Part shown: piece after piece, positions 10,660 through 22,548 of the stretch
Layout: the number at the start of each line of letters is the position of its first letter
How positions within the stretch are numbered: position 1 is the stretch's first letter
From: Pseudopyrenochaeta lycopersici
Taxonomy: Eukaryota; Ascomycota; Dothideomycetes; Pleosporales; Pseudopyrenochaetaceae
NCBI GenBank assembly: GCA_003313425.1
Contig: NHZP01000004.1
Span: 1,240,001-1,304,000, forward strand
Direction: 5' to 3'
DNA: 64,000 nt
Position numbers and translations under genes: made by a program
The notes under the pieces: model-generated
The model's input: the letters and a program-made list of their open reading frames with translations, nothing else
Databases searched by the model: none
Told to the model about the DNA's origin: nothing

Positions 10660-11480
10660 TACACCCGCAGCCCAGATTGTAGTGGAGGTTAATTTGTTTA
10701 TGGAGTCTGGATATATTGGATGCATTGGTGTGGGTGTGGAGTTTATGGGGTATGGGTGTCTATATTTCTCATACACAAGCCATTATCGTCAGGTCTGCCC
10801 TTTGTCGAGGCTTGAGAGTCTCCATTCGAGTGCAGCCTCCCGTAAGGGACGGCTCCCGTGGGCACTCAATATTGCCAGGGAAGCGGGTGGGCTTGAGGTG
10901 TTTGGTGACTGTGCTGAGTTTCTGTATTTACCAAAGGCTGCACCAAGCATTTGACGGATGGCATGAAATTGTATGATAACAAGAGAACATGGCGTTTGTG
11001 TCTACCTGGAGGAACCGGCAATGGCTTGCTTTTACTATTATGTCACGTATCAAACGAATGACAATATGATCACTTAACTACTTGCCTGTTTGCATCATAC
11101 GAATATGAAGTGTTACTAATTCAAGGGCATGCGCGTCTTCTTAGCTAGACCTTGGACTTCTCAAGCGCTGCAAAATAATACTTAGTTTCACTATCGTGTA
11201 TATCCACTATGAAGACGGCAAGGTCTCTGGACATAACTATGGGAGCTTCATGCCGAAAGTTTGTGGCCATGTACCTCAAGGAGATGAAGCGCCGTAAATG
11301 CAATATTTGGTTGTATGGTGTAACAAAACTTTTAATATTCCGTTCCCAAGTTGACTCGATCGAAAAGGCACTGAATACGGAGGACTAGAGTGTCCGCATG
11401 GTGCAGAAGCAGATTTGACTGATCAGGGAAGGACCCAGACTGTGAGGTAGCTTTGAGGGGAATCCTGGCTCAATATGTGG

Positions 11481-11483
<3 letters not shown>

Positions 11484-11524
<41 letters not shown>
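11484..11524. repeat. (GT)n microsatellite
   Basis: An uninterrupted run of about 20 GT dinucleotides in intergenic DNA. Confidence 0.97.
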
Positions 11525-11525
<1 letters not shown>

Positions 11526-11779
11526 TAACATCAGTAGTTATGGATCATAGACTATCATTCTGCGCAATTCACATTACATTTGTTAGAAGACGGACGTGTG
11601 AAGGGGCTGGGAGCGCTTCGGGTGTAATTTAGCAAAGAAACTCGCATGAACCCACATGTGTAGTAGAGACGCATCACTGAGTCAACGAACGCATAAGCCT
11701 ATGTGGGATTGTTGAAGTGCTTGTGATCGGTGCAAAGCTCATCGGCAGATCGTTCATCCTAGCGCCGGAGCGCGGAGCC

Positions 11780-11857
11780 ATGGTGGCTCTCGACATCACC
11801 GCCGCAACACAAGAGCAAACAACATTGACATCCCATTTGCCTACTTCGCCTTGCTGA
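11780..11857 (+). promoter_or_regulatory. possible upstream ORF in Rpn5 leader
   Basis: An ATG at 11780 opens 25 codons ending in TGA at 11855-11857, 88 bp before the Rpn5 start. If transcription begins upstream of 11780 this would be a uORF. The transcript start is unknown. Confidence 0.25.
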
Positions 11858-11945
11858 ACCTATTCCCGTCGTCGTTCAACTGTTCCTTTGCTAGATTTCA
11901 ATTTCTCTGTCTTTCGCAAATCAGATACACTACAACCCCGCCACC

Positions 11946-13645
11946 ATGTCTAGCGGAGAGGTGCTCAAGGCCGACAAGGACTTTTCGAAGGAGGTTGATG
12001 TCGCCATTCCAGAGGCCGAGAAGCTGGGCGCAGTATGTCAGTTAGTGTTTGGAATAGAAAGCAAGCTAATGAACATGCCCTAGACCAACCCCCAAGCTGG
12101 CATCGACAAGTTGCTTACCCTCGAGAAGCAGACCCGTCAGGTACACAAGCTTGAACCGGGCACATACGACCGTGTACTCACCAAATGCAGGCTTCAGATC
12201 TCGCGTCAACGTCCCGAATTATCGTCGCCATCGTCACAATAGCAAAGCGTGGACAGAAAGCGGAGGACTGGACTTTGATGAACGAGCAGGTCCTGCTACT
12301 TTCCAAGAAACATGGACAGCTCAAGCAAGCAATCACCAAGATGGTCCAAACAGTCATGGGCTTTTTGGATGACACTCCGGACCTCAAGACGAAGCTATCT
12401 GTCATCGAGACCCTGCGGACAGTTACCGAGGGCAAGGTGAGCAGCGTTGTTATCCATGCTGAAGTGGGAGTTGCTTACACAGCATGGTAGATTTTCGTCG
12501 AAGTTGAGCGCGCCCGGATAACACGGATATTATCCAACATCAAGAAGGACCAAGGCGACATTAATGCGGCCACTGATATCCTTTGCGAGCTACAGGTCGA
12601 GACGTTCGGCTCCATGACCCGACGAGAGAAGACCGAGTTCATCCTACAACAAGTGTCACTTTGTGTACAGAAAGGTGACTGGACACAGGCTGGTATTCTG
12701 AGCAGGAAAATAAGCACCAGGTACTTCGCGCGGAGACCCAAGAAGTCGCCTGAGCAGCTCGAGAAAGAGCAGAAGGAGCGTGAGGAGAAAGAGAAGAATC
12801 GAAGTGTCGACGACCCACCAATTGAGCCCGAAGATGACGTGACAGATCTCAAGCTTAAGTACTATGAACAGCAGATCACTCTAGCGAAGCACGACAATAA
12901 GTACCTTGACGTCTGCAAACATTACCGGCAAGTGCTGGACACGGAAGCTGTCGAGGAGGATCCCAAGAAGCTTCGAGCGGTATGGTTCCTTGTTGCACTC
13001 CCATAGCTATTCTAACAGATTTGACAGATCCTGCAACGCGTGATCTACTTCATCATTCTCGCACCGTACGACAACGAGCAGTCCGATCTTATCCACCGTA
13101 TTCAACGAGACTCCCGCAACTCCCAGATTCCCCAAGATGCGCAACTAGTCAAGCTCTTTACCGTCCCCGAGCTGATGAGATGGCCTATGGTAGCCAAGCA
13201 GTTTGGTCCCCACCTCACAGAGACAGATGTGTTTGATGCAGAGAAGGATGACTCAGATGACCCGAAGGCATTCCAGAGATGGCAAGACTTACGGAAACGT
13301 GTTATTGAACACAATGTACGCGTGGTCGCTAAGTACTACACACGCATTCAAATTCCGCGGTTGACAGAGTTGCTGGATTTGACCGAGGACGAGACGGAGA
13401 AGAACATCAGCGAACTGGTGACTGCGAAGACCATCTACGCCAAGATCGATCGACCAGCGCGTATCGTCACGTTCTCGAAGCCTAGGGATGCCGATGATGT
13501 GCTTAACGAATGGAGCGGGAACATGAAGAGCTTGCTTGGCCTTCTCGAGAGGATTGATCATCTCATCACCAAGGAAGAGATGATGGCCCGCATTCAACCA
13601 ACGAAGATTGACAAGAGCAAGGCAGTCAAGGGCAAGTCAAAGTAA
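11946..13645 (+). CDS. RPN5: 26S proteasome lid subunit Rpn5 (PSMD12)
   Basis: Non-ATPase subunit of the 19S regulatory particle lid, acting in ubiquitin-dependent protein degradation. Five exons (11946-12032, 12084-12140, 12191-12436, 12491-12979, 13028-13645) join to 498 residues, the usual length. Family features include the N-terminal KDFSKEVDVAIPEAEKL segment, the helical-repeat centre (TRREKTEFILQQVSLC, YYEQQITLAKHDNKYL) and a C-terminal PCI domain (YTRIQIPRLTELLDL, KTIYAKIDRPARIVTF). The acidic/basic linker KEQKEREEKEKN in the middle is low complexity. It converges with the serine hydrolase gene, leaving about 200 bp between the stops. Confidence 0.97.
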
Positions 13646-13823
13646 GCAGATCTGGAGTGGTGCCGAAGAATCATGATTAGTCTAGACATTGGAGCTTCTC
13701 TATAGTTAGCTCTGCGCATGCACTGCGCATGTAATAATAGACGTCCGAACAGATGCTAATCTATCTCGTGTCCCGTCTATGTGTGAACGCCGCGCTCTGG
13801 AAATGCAGTGTGAAGTCTAATGC

Positions 13824-13844
13824 GTGCTCTGTGCTCTGTGCTCT
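13824..13844. repeat. three tandem GTGCTCT copies
   Basis: Three perfect 7-bp direct repeats run into the stop codon region of the minus-strand serine hydrolase gene. Confidence 0.9.
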
Positions 13845-14778
13845 AGAACGGAACATCCATATCCTCCACACTCTCTTCCTCTTTCCCTCCCTCTTCTTCC
13901 CCATGTAGAACCTCCTTGATGAACCCAATAAGCGCATTAACGCTCGCCTTCTGTGTCGAAGGCAAGAAATGTCCACCAGGATGGTACACGACATACTTAT
14001 CCCCATTATGTACGCACGCCTTTGCTAATGCCAGGCTCCTTGCCTCTTCCACAACCACGTCTTGTGTCCCCAGAAAATGCAGTATTGGTGTCGTAATCTT
14101 AGGTTCATACAACGCATGATACGGGTTCTTCCCTATTGCCGCAAATCCACTGTAGCTCACCGCAAACTTCAGCGGTGGATGTATAACGCCCTCTGTATTC
14201 CCTGTGCCCTGCTCGAAACTCTCTGGATACCGCATACCGCCCTCCTTGGCCTCCTTCGCAAATGCTTCTCGTCGCCCTGGTTCGAGTAGGGAGGCTATCA
14301 TCGCTGCGCAAGCCCCACCTTGCGAGAACCCCACTACGCCATCGAACGGCCCTTGATCTTTGAGTAGGGAGGCGACGTGTGACAGGCCGAGTTCAATGCC
14401 TTCGTATATGTACGGTTCGCCTGACCCTTTCCGCCGCCACCATGCCCAAGCGTCAATCTCTTCTTTCTCTTGTCCACCTTCTGCACCGTTGGTATTGCCG
14501 GCGAGGAAACTCTCGTCCGCAGGCGTGAGACGTATTGGTGCGGTGGGGTATACGAGGTCGATGCCCTTTGGGAAAGCCTTTTGTAGTGTTTTTCGCAATG
14601 CGCCTGTCTTTGCCTGGAACAACGGCCCAGATTGTGTGTACCCATGCAGCATCAACACTTTTATCGGCCGGTTCGGAGGTGGAACGGCGGCCATGGTGCG
14701 CCAGTGGAGCCGGATCCGAAGATTTGTGGGTGTGAGGAGGCGTGTGTTCGCAATGAGTCGGGAAGGTCGAAAGGGCAT
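13843..14778 (-). CDS. FSH1-type serine hydrolase, possible mitochondrial presequence
   Basis: Alpha/beta hydrolase of the FSH1 (family of serine hydrolases, ovarian cancer gene 2 homologue) type. It is 311 residues and has no intron. The core begins PIKVLMLHGYTQSG; the nucleophile elbow is GFSQGG with Ser152, and the likely triad partners are Asp240 (LGTQDVVV) and His270 (HPGGHFLP). Substrate is unknown for most of the family. The first 28 residues contain six Arg and no acidic residue, then an internal Met29 precedes the conserved domain. This suggests a mitochondrial form from the first ATG and a cytosolic form from the second. The C-terminus is acidic and low complexity (EEEGGKEEESVEDMD). 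Confidence 0.9.
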   Translation of the reverse strand: MPFRPSRLIANTRLLTPTNLRIRLHWRTMAAVPPPNRPIKVLMLHGYTQSGPLFQAKTGALRKTLQKAFPKGIDLVYPTAPIRLTPADESFLAGNTNGAEGGQEKEEIDAWAWWRRKGSGEPYIYEGIELGLSHVASLLKDQGPFDGVVGFSQGGACAAMIASLLEPGRREAFAKEAKEGGMRYPESFEQGTGNTEGVIHPPLKFAVSYSGFAAIGKNPYHALYEPKITTPILHFLGTQDVVVEEARSLALAKACVHNGDKYVVYHPGGHFLPSTQKASVNALIGFIKEVLHGEEEGGKEEESVEDMDVPF

Positions 14779-15311
14779 GTAGCGATTGTGAAAACGTGAT
14801 AGGGATGCAATGGCGGGATTTGGAAAGTTTGTAAAGGTAAGCTCGGAAAGATACCGATAAGTCGGCTAAGATTGCGGAACGTGGATGAGGTCATTTCCGG
14901 CGAGGCATCGTTGCGCAACGCAGAAGAAAAGCCATTGATGATGTCACCATAATAAGCAAACTTTCAGATTTGTGGACTTTTCTATTCCAGTTTTAGTATT
15001 TATCTCAGCAACGAAATACCAGATGTCGGTCACCTTGTATGGCTTCCACAGTCTACGTACCATAGGCCTTAACCAACCTTTTGACTGAACAGGTGTTAAC
15101 AGAATTCGTATAGGCTCGTTACAATTTAGAATTATAATCATGCCAGCTTATCTCAAGCACTATTATTGAAGTCAAGCGTAAAACAAATTGGAGCACTAGG
15201 TTCTTCAGGGGTTGCAACGATAAATGGAGCTTGGAGACACCATGGTCGATCATGTGTAGAAGATATAATAGAGACCGATACAGTAGTCTAGGAACAGTCC
15301 CTCAGTCCCAA
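14779..15311. other. intergenic, nothing recognised
   Basis: About 530 bp between the start of the serine hydrolase gene and the end of the GH36 gene. It is fairly AT-rich in the middle, with no supported ORF. Confidence 0.5.
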
Positions 15312-18300
15312 TTATCGAATCGTGACCTCCACCGCAACCTCATTACTCCACGATGCGTGGGAATCCGTTTCTTTCCAGGCTCTGATGGTATCAATCTCTA
15401 AGACGTTTTCGGAAACATCGCTGATCTTGACACAGTCCGCAGGAATTGGTCGGCCAAATATGAGAGCGAAGAAGTCATCTTCAATGGAGCGCTCTTTGAG
15501 GTCAGAAACATATATAGCTAGGACAAAGTTAGCCAAAACCTCAAGAAAGAGCGATGAGCCATGCTGAACTTACCGTACGTGCCCAACACTTTGAGAGATG
15601 TCCAAATCCTAAGTCGACCGGTAGTCCGATCGACATAGCTGTCACCGTTTACGATAGCAGCTGATCCAGTCATTTTTCCTAAAATGCCAAGGTTGGCAAT
15701 GGTGATGTCTTCTGGGCCCTTTGCGGGATGCTGACGGGCCAGCTTGAAAGTCTGCAACGGGAAAGCAGACAAAATCTCCCATCCTCGCAAGGGAAGTTCG
15801 AGATGAATGAATGCGTCATTTGTCTCAACACTTGTAGGTTTAGTAACCTGGCCGGTAGTATGGTCCCGAATGATGTAGCTTCCTTTCTCGGCTCCGGGGA
15901 AGGAGTCTAGCCCGATCAATTCTGCGAGTGGCCGCTGATTGCAATTGAATACACCCAATATGCTAACTCCACTATGAGCCATACCCACGTAAGTACTTAC
16001 TTTAAGGAGTACCGGATCGTCATAAGAGTTGTATGCCGAAGTGCTCTTCCCAACTGTATGGGTTCGCAAGATCACGGTGTCGCCACGAGGAGTGTTGCCA
16101 GTCATTTGAGCGATCAGGCCAATGTCGTGTTGGCCAGGCACATCTGTGATGTAGATTGGCCCTCCAGAAACACAACGACCTGCAGCGTGAAATGATGCGT
16201 AATCATGGGCAGTCTGGAACATATCCCAGTCCGGTAGGATATTGAGATGTTGAGTAAAAATTGAGTTGTGCGCGTTGCAGAAAATATGCCTAAAGTTAAA
16301 GTACAAGGTTAGCGAATGACTTACTTACATTTCGGAAGTAAATAATGCTTACCAGGGATGCGACGCTGGAACGTCTGGAAAGAAGTCATCCGAGTTGCGG
16401 AGCAAAATCCGCGGCTTGTTAGACGGTAGCTGAGAGTGGAAGATGATCGGTGGCGCCTGGGACATGCAAGAAATGGCTCTTGCTGACAAGTATCGAAGTT
16501 GAGCAATGTTCCATGCATCCTGGTATGGTTTAATGAGTTGTCGACGATGATCAGCATCTTTGAGCTCATCTAAGAAAAATTGACCGTCTGTCTTGACCGA
16601 GTCCACACCTGCTGAGCTGAGAAATTGGTAGAAGTCCTGGTAAAAACGACCCACGTCTTCTTGGGCAACCACCAGAACCTTTCCACCGGCTACGCCGTCC
16701 TTTGTCTCTACAGCAGTCGTCTTGTACTCTTTTGCAATCGCACCCTCCGGTGCGATACCGCCCCAATAGCCAAACATGGCATGCCATACAGCAATGTGCT
16801 TGATGTGTTTGTATTTACTGCGGATGTCACCAACTGTTGCCTTGAGACCGCGAGGGAAACGCTCTTTGGTGGCTTCGAATTCCGCCCAGCCGTTATCGAA
16901 CTGGTCACCGCCTTCAGTGATCTGCTACATAAGCCATGCTCTCCCAACCCAGGAGATTTCGAAACTTACCACAGATTGCCAACCATCATCGATGATCAGG
17001 TTGCTGATATTGATATCGTTCTTGGACAAAGACTCCAGTGCGTTGGAAAGCTTCTGCTCATTGATGTTCTGACCGAGACCATTCCAAGTACAGTATGATA
17101 GACCATCATCTGCAAATAATCAAAACCAGTATCAGTGTCATGTTCAACGGGCAGCACTTACACCAATTCTCCAACCACTGTGGCTCGATCCCATCTATCA
17201 GCGCCTGTACTTCTGTGTCCCTTTCCCCGGTTGATACGTCATACTTCATAACCAACTTCCGCGCATGGTACATCGCAGCTGCCACAGCATCTTCTAAGGA
17301 TTTACCGACTGAGGCAATGATGCGGATGATGCCTTCTTGTTCGCTATCATTTTCCGAGGTCATGACAATCCTGCCCTCACCATCATGGGTCAGCGTTGTT
17401 AGAACGTCATCTACACCGCTGACAGCGAGTACAACTAAATGGGAACCATCATGGCGTTCGAAGGCTGTAATAATGGCTGCTTTGTCAGGTTGGAATTTGT
17501 CTTTGCCTTGTCTAGGAGCAATCCAAGGACCCCAGAGGCGTATCAAAGCAAACCAGCGAGACAAATTTGTGGGTTTACCAAGTTTCTCACTCGAGAAGCC
17601 GGGCTTTTTACCAGACGCTGCATTGACGGGACCAGTGATGGACCAGAGAAGAGTGTTAGGTGTGTCGCTCTGCTCCTTTGCGATGTCAAGGAAGGAGGGG
17701 AGCCCATCAATATAGTGAGTCAAATCGTCCTCTAGTGGATCCAACGTTTGATAGATTAGGCGTCCGTCTGTGGTCGAACAGTGCTCATTTGCCCATTTCC
17801 ACGGTTCATTCTGCGGGTAGTCAGTATAGGCATCGTGTCAAATAAGAGACACAGGGAACATGTTCCTCAAGAATCTAGAGAATGACTTGATATTCCTCAA
17901 GGGACGTTGAAAGTAGCATACCTCGGCTGCTCTGAAAGTGATTGTGTACGATAGTGAGGTACCATGTTTGGGACGCCCAGGTAGGTCAATGGTAAAGTAC
18001 TGGCGTCGCACGTCCGTTTGGCTCGCTTTCACGACAGTCTTCAGATCGTGAGCGAAAGGAACAACTTCTTATTCTTCTTTTCTGGCGAACATACCACAGA
18101 TGGCCCAGGGATAGCCCTAAGACTCAAAGTCGTCCACTTGTCGTGGCTCTCAAAGTTATGCCAAAGCGCGACGTCCCATGGCTTCTCTGAGCCAAGTGAG
18201 CTCTCAATAAGCACTGTAAACCTAACCTATGATACCTTTTATCAGGCTTCATTTCATTTTCAAGGCAATGTAGTTGGAACATACACGGTCCTTTCCTGGA

Positions 18301-18353
18301 GCAATCGTCGTAGTCTGACCCAGCGGTGGACTACAGGTGAGCGTGGCGTACAT
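15312..18353 (-). CDS. GH36 raffinose synthase / Sip1-like alpha-galactosidase
   Basis: Glycoside hydrolase family 36 protein of the raffinose synthase/seed-imbibition type, acting on alpha-galactosides. Eight exons (about 18287-18353, 18095-18213, 17922-18038, 17162-17810, 16970-17109, 16353-16921, 15574-16289, 15312-15517) sum to 860 residues. Family landmarks are YCTWNGLGQ, LIIDDGWQS, HAMFGYWGGI, and GVDSVKTDGQ with the probable catalytic Asp. Also present are RNSDDFFPD, with the probable acid/base Asp, then NAHNSIFTQHLN, PDWDMFQ and GGPIYITDVPG. An in-frame GTAAGT...TTAG near 15970-16010 looks like an intron, but reading through it gives the conserved LLKV...GVFNC, so it is coding. No signal peptide is seen, so it is probably intracellular. 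Exact substrate (raffinose synthesis, hydrolysis or other) is not decidable. Confidence 0.92.
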
Positions 18354-18704
18354 GGTAGCAGGAAGAATGGGAAGGCTAGATGGATTGTGGGAACAGAAGT
18401 GATCGCTTTAAGTATGATGGAATTGCGGAGGGAGCTTCACGATGGCAAGAAAATGAGGAAGGAGAGTGCATAGATGTCTCACTGCGAGAAAAGCTTGTGA
18501 TATTTGGACCGGGACAATTGATTAATTGGTGGTGCTGCATGTACATACACTAAGTTCACGAGGAAGGAGCAGGTGACACGTGCGGAGGTCGTCGGGGAAG
18601 CTGCAATGGAGCTTATAGCTTCAGCCAATCAATGCAATCTTCAATCTTGGCGCATCGCAACTTTTGAGACAAGCTCAAGCTTCAGCGCAGCGCAATTGTC
18701 AACA
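18354..18704. promoter_or_regulatory. divergent promoter between GH36 and mitochondrial TyrRS genes
   Basis: About 350 bp separate the two start codons. An in-frame upstream ATG at 18606 could extend the synthetase by 33 residues. Confidence 0.5.
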
Positions 18705-20702
18705 ATGTCTCTCTTGAGGCATTTGTCGCGGCCACGGCAGTACATATGCCAGCAATGTATACGAAAACAGCACACTTTGGCTCGCGGCGAACGACCGAAA
18801 GCAAGATGGGCCGCCGAGGATGCAGATCCAGCAGCACGACAGTCAGAATGGGAGGAACAAGCGGGGAAGATACGGTCAGGAACACAGCAAAGCATGCTGA
18901 GTATACTTGAGGAGAGAGGCTTTGTGAAAGACGTTGCGGGGTGAGTCTGACAAGAAGTGCCCCACGGGATAAAGTTAACGTAGCAAAGCGGACGTCAAAC
19001 TCTCGACTGGCTCCTCACCGAAAGGCGCATTGGAGCGTATGTTGGCGTAGATCCCACAGCCCCCTCACTACACGTCGGCCATCTCCTCCCGCTCATGGCA
19101 TTGTACTGGATGTATCTCCATGGGTACTACACCGTTAGCTTGGTGAGCGAACCGCAGCCGGATGCGTACAACAGCAGGTTAATGTTTGCTAGTTAGGTGG
19201 AGGCACAGTACAGATTGGGGATCCCTCCGGGAGGACGACAGCCCGCTCGCGGCAAGGTGCAGATGTGCAGTCTATGAATGTAGAGAGCATACAGCGACAG
19301 CTTGAGAAGCTCTGGATCAATGTGAAATGCCTGGGGATCAAGCACCAGTATTCGCAGCTCACTAGTCGGAAACAAGAAATTCTTAACAACCGCAAATGGC
19401 TGGAGAAGCTCAGTGCTGTCGAGCTGATGCGAGATCTAGGGTCTGGCATGCGGTTAGGACCCATGCTCAGTCGCGATTCGTAAGTTGATCGCAAGTGCCA
19501 GAGTTTTCCGGCTAATTTATTCACAGTGTCAAACTAAGAATGGAGAGCGGTGAGGGCATGGCCATTTCTGAATTCAGCTATCCCCTGTTTCAAGCCTACG
19601 ACTGGTGGAGTATGTACAGAACACAGGGCGTTCAAATGCAGATTGGTGGTTCAGACCAATACGGGAATATCTGTGCAGGCATGGATGCAGTTAGTCATAT
19701 GCGGAAGATTCATCGGCTGGGTGATGAAAAGGAAAGCGACGAAGATCCAAGAGTAGCGACCTACGGCCTGACAACACCTTTACTTACAACAGCTTCCGGC
19801 GAAAAGTTCGGCAAAAGCGCTGGAAATGCTATTTGGCTAGATCGTGAGATGTTGAACTCGTTCGACCTTTATCAGGTATGTCTTCTTCACCCTTCATTGT
19901 TGAGGTTCCGCTCACAAGGCCGCCATAGTACTTTCTGCGAACAGCAGATGATGACGTTGAACGCTACTTAAAGCTGTTCACATTCCTACCTCTCAGCGAT
20001 ATCAACCTGCTCATGTCGCAGCAAAGACGTGACGAATCAAAACGCACAGCTCAACACATCCTTGCGAAGGAGATTGTCGAGCTTGCACATGGTGCAGCAG
20101 AGGCGAAAAAAGCTGAAACAGCGCACAAAGAAGCCTTCAGTCATGGAGCGTATACTTTCTCGCTGGGCGCTCTACGAAGCACCCTTGCCAGTACACAACC
20201 CAATAAGGCCTCTACGAGTGAGCGTCTGAATAAGAAAGAAGCAGAACTGCTCGCTTATAAGAAGGCATATGCTGCATCATCCGCTGTGCAGGCTCTTCCC
20301 GGTACTACCCATGACCGCTCGAAGAACGAATACGACGATGTCGTGACTCTACCCATCACAATGCTTCAGCCAGGCGCATTTCCTCGCGTTCTATATGCTG
20401 CAGGCCTCGCTTCTTCGAAGAGCGATGCCCATCGTCTCATCGCGAAAAAAGGGGCCTACGTGGTCGTACCAAACTCAGGATCGCCAGAGAACCCGACCGC
20501 CCTAAGCTGGGCCACGATTGAGCCTGGCGCTGCAGTAGATCCGAATCATTTCTTGGTGGACTGGGACGGGCTTGTCCTACGATCGGGAAAGTCTAAAATC
20601 CAGATTTGTCGTATAGTTACTGAAGAGCAATTTAAAGCTGAGGGATTGACTTGCCCTGGCTGGGAAGACGGGCAAGCGACACGAGTTGAGCCTTCTAAGT
20701 AA
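18705..20702 (+). CDS. MSY1: mitochondrial tyrosyl-tRNA synthetase
   Basis: Class Ic aminoacyl-tRNA synthetase charging mitochondrial tRNA-Tyr. Five exons (18705-18940, 18989-19142, 19193-19479, 19527-19875, 19929-20702) give 599 residues. The HIGH motif appears as HVGH at about 107-110 and the KMSKS motif as KFGKS at about 319-323. Tyrosine-binding elements include [10 protein letters not shown] and [10 protein letters not shown]. The C-terminus carries an S4-like RNA-binding region ([20 protein letters not shown], then GDS-like turns). The N-terminus [20 protein letters not shown] is basic and has no acidic residues, as expected for mitochondrial import. The bacterial-type architecture also supports the mitochondrial rather than the cytosolic enzyme. 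Confidence 0.95.
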
Positions 20703-21321
20703 GGGCATCTAGGGCGCAGATTTCCAGAATCGTGTCCCTGTGATCGCTCCCGCTGTCTCTTGTAGAAACAATTGTACGCTAGTGTAGGAACAACTACCTG
20801 TAATGGATCATGCATCTGTGTCGATCAATATGCCACCCATTGAATCAATTTTGCTCATCATTGCTCGTCAGCCCCAATACAATGAGCGATTTCCTGCGTC
20901 ATCTGTGCATCCAGACTCGCACAAGGGGTTGTCCTCTGACCAACTGTTTGTTCCATAGATCAAACAAAGTATTTCTTTTGAATTGCACATTAGCATAGCG
21001 AGCGAAAATGGCTACGCTCCTTCCATGAAGAGTGTATTACCGTTTTACGAAACGGCTTGACCAGATACAGTATGCCCACCTTCATTTGTACCTGTAGGCT
21101 GAGCAAATATGACATCTCCAACTTGGTGCGAATCGGAGAACCATATCCCGTTGCATATTGGAATCCAGCCACCATGCAGTTTGCCGTTGGACATTATCAC
21201 AAGCTGCACAAGGCTGATTCGTATCCATTTAGCACTCCAACCTCCCGAACCGGCAGTTGAACCCTACATACTGTAGTCACCTGTTTGGGATGATCACTCC
21301 TTGATATTGCATGCAGCTTAA
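20703..21321. other. intergenic, nothing recognised
   Basis: About 620 bp after the synthetase gene. Short ORFs here have no family character and no consistent splice structure. Confidence 0.5.
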
Positions 21322-21702
21322 TCACACCACCATTTTCCAAATGTCAAGCACAGAGCAGGTTTTATCGAACTCACATCCCGTTGTCCAATAGCTTGTCAGG
21401 TGGCCTTGAATCCCGGTCGTATCAATCTCAAGGTTCGGGTATCGGTAATGAATCCCTGCACGATCTAGTTGGCATGGGACGACAAACCGCAGGGGATGTG
21501 AGTACAGAATACCGTTTCGCTTGCAGTCATATGTAAGACCATTGGTTGAACCAGGACTACTGACTAACGGGGCATGGCAGTATTCACAGGTCCGCCCAGG
21601 AGTACGTACTAACCCCGCCCAGCTATATTCTGCTCCGGAGCCTGTATCAAAAAGTTTTTGCATGTTTGGCTGGCAACAACCCGTTGAGTTGACCACTGCC
21701 AC
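21322..21702 (-). CDS. cysteine-rich ORF, possible secreted-protein exon or relic
   Basis: Not recognised. An open frame of about 127 codons encodes a protein with eight or more Cys in a paired pattern (GCCQ, CEYC, YDCK, VPCQ, GCEF, KTCS) and many Gly, Pro and Tyr residues, a composition typical of small secreted fungal proteins. The frame has no ATG at its upstream end; the first internal Met is about 14 codons in. A TTTGACAG acceptor near 21723 would keep the frame, so an upstream exon with a signal peptide is possible, but I could not identify a convincing one. It may be the last exon of an effector-like gene or a decayed copy. Confidence 0.3.
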   Translation of the reverse strand: MAVVNSTGCCQPNMQKLFDTGSGAEYSWAGLVRTPGRTCEYCHAPLVSSPGSTNGLTYDCKRNGILYSHPLRFVVPCQLDRAGIHYRYPNLEIDTTGIQGHLTSYWTTGCEFDKTCSVLDIWKMVV

Positions 21703-22548
21703 ATTTCCTTTACTATGAGGCTGTCAAATGAACGAACCAAATTCTCTGTATTGGTTCAATAAGTCTGCACCATAGATCTAGAAGCAAAGATAGCGAATCT
21801 ACAAACTTCTCTGATTCGTTCAAGTAAACCGAATGCTCATACAGCAGAGTAAAGTGGATTGAGTTCTCTTGATATAAGGATGTAATCCAGCATTATCGTC
21901 AAAGATCTATGCGGAATAATTGAAAAAGGCTCACAATAGTCTATCTTTTGCTACCTTGGTTAACTAGAAATGAACCGTTCGAAAGAGCTAGGCTGTTACT
22001 GCTGTTCTATACGGACCGATTTGAATTCCATGCTATTACTTTGCAGTACATTGAATGACTCGGCATAGGGGTATTGGGAATAAGAGGATGATGTTTTCAT
22101 GACTCGCGAGTACAACAGAACGCACTCTTGTGCATGTGACGTAACAGACGAAGCGTCAAGATCATTGTCCTCTCTCAGCAGGGCAAAGACGCCTCAGATT
22201 CTCTGTCAACAAATCTATCTCTTTTTCAGAGTCACGGCTGGTCGTATGGCTGCTGATGGGGTGCGATGCGATGTCCTTAGGAACGGGCACGGAGGAAATG
22301 CGGGATAATGGTGTCTGTGCGGAGCGAGGGTCCAATGTTGTAATTTGCGGAGGTGCTTTCCCAGTAGCAACCTCCACGCCTCACACGTATATCGCGGCTC
22401 AACTTTCAAACGCTGTGAGCTGTCTTCTCATCTTGGGAACTCACGCCAGCCATCGTGTCATTGGCCTGCGTTGCGCGACATCTTTTCGGCTGTCAAACGC
22501 TGCACTAACGCACACCTCCACCAACTGCTCCTTTAACTTGCGCCCATC
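21703..22548. other. intergenic upstream of squalene synthase
   Basis: About 850 bp, AT-rich at first, then a CA/CT-rich leader ending in TTGCGCCCATC before the squalene synthase ATG. No supported ORF. Confidence 0.5.

Larger units (their letters stand above)
10660..11945. other. intergenic, 1.3 kb, with microsatellite and Rpn5 leader
   Basis: No coding frame with support. The stretch holds the GT microsatellite at 11484-11524 and, close to Rpn5, a possible upstream ORF at 11780-11857 with a 6-bp inverted repeat GAGCCA-TGG-TGGCTC at 11776-11790. Confidence 0.6.

Noticed and set aside
15965..16012. Intron-like GTAAGT...TTAG inside the GH36 gene
   Set aside because: Removing it shifts the frame, while reading through gives the conserved LLKV to GVFNC segment.
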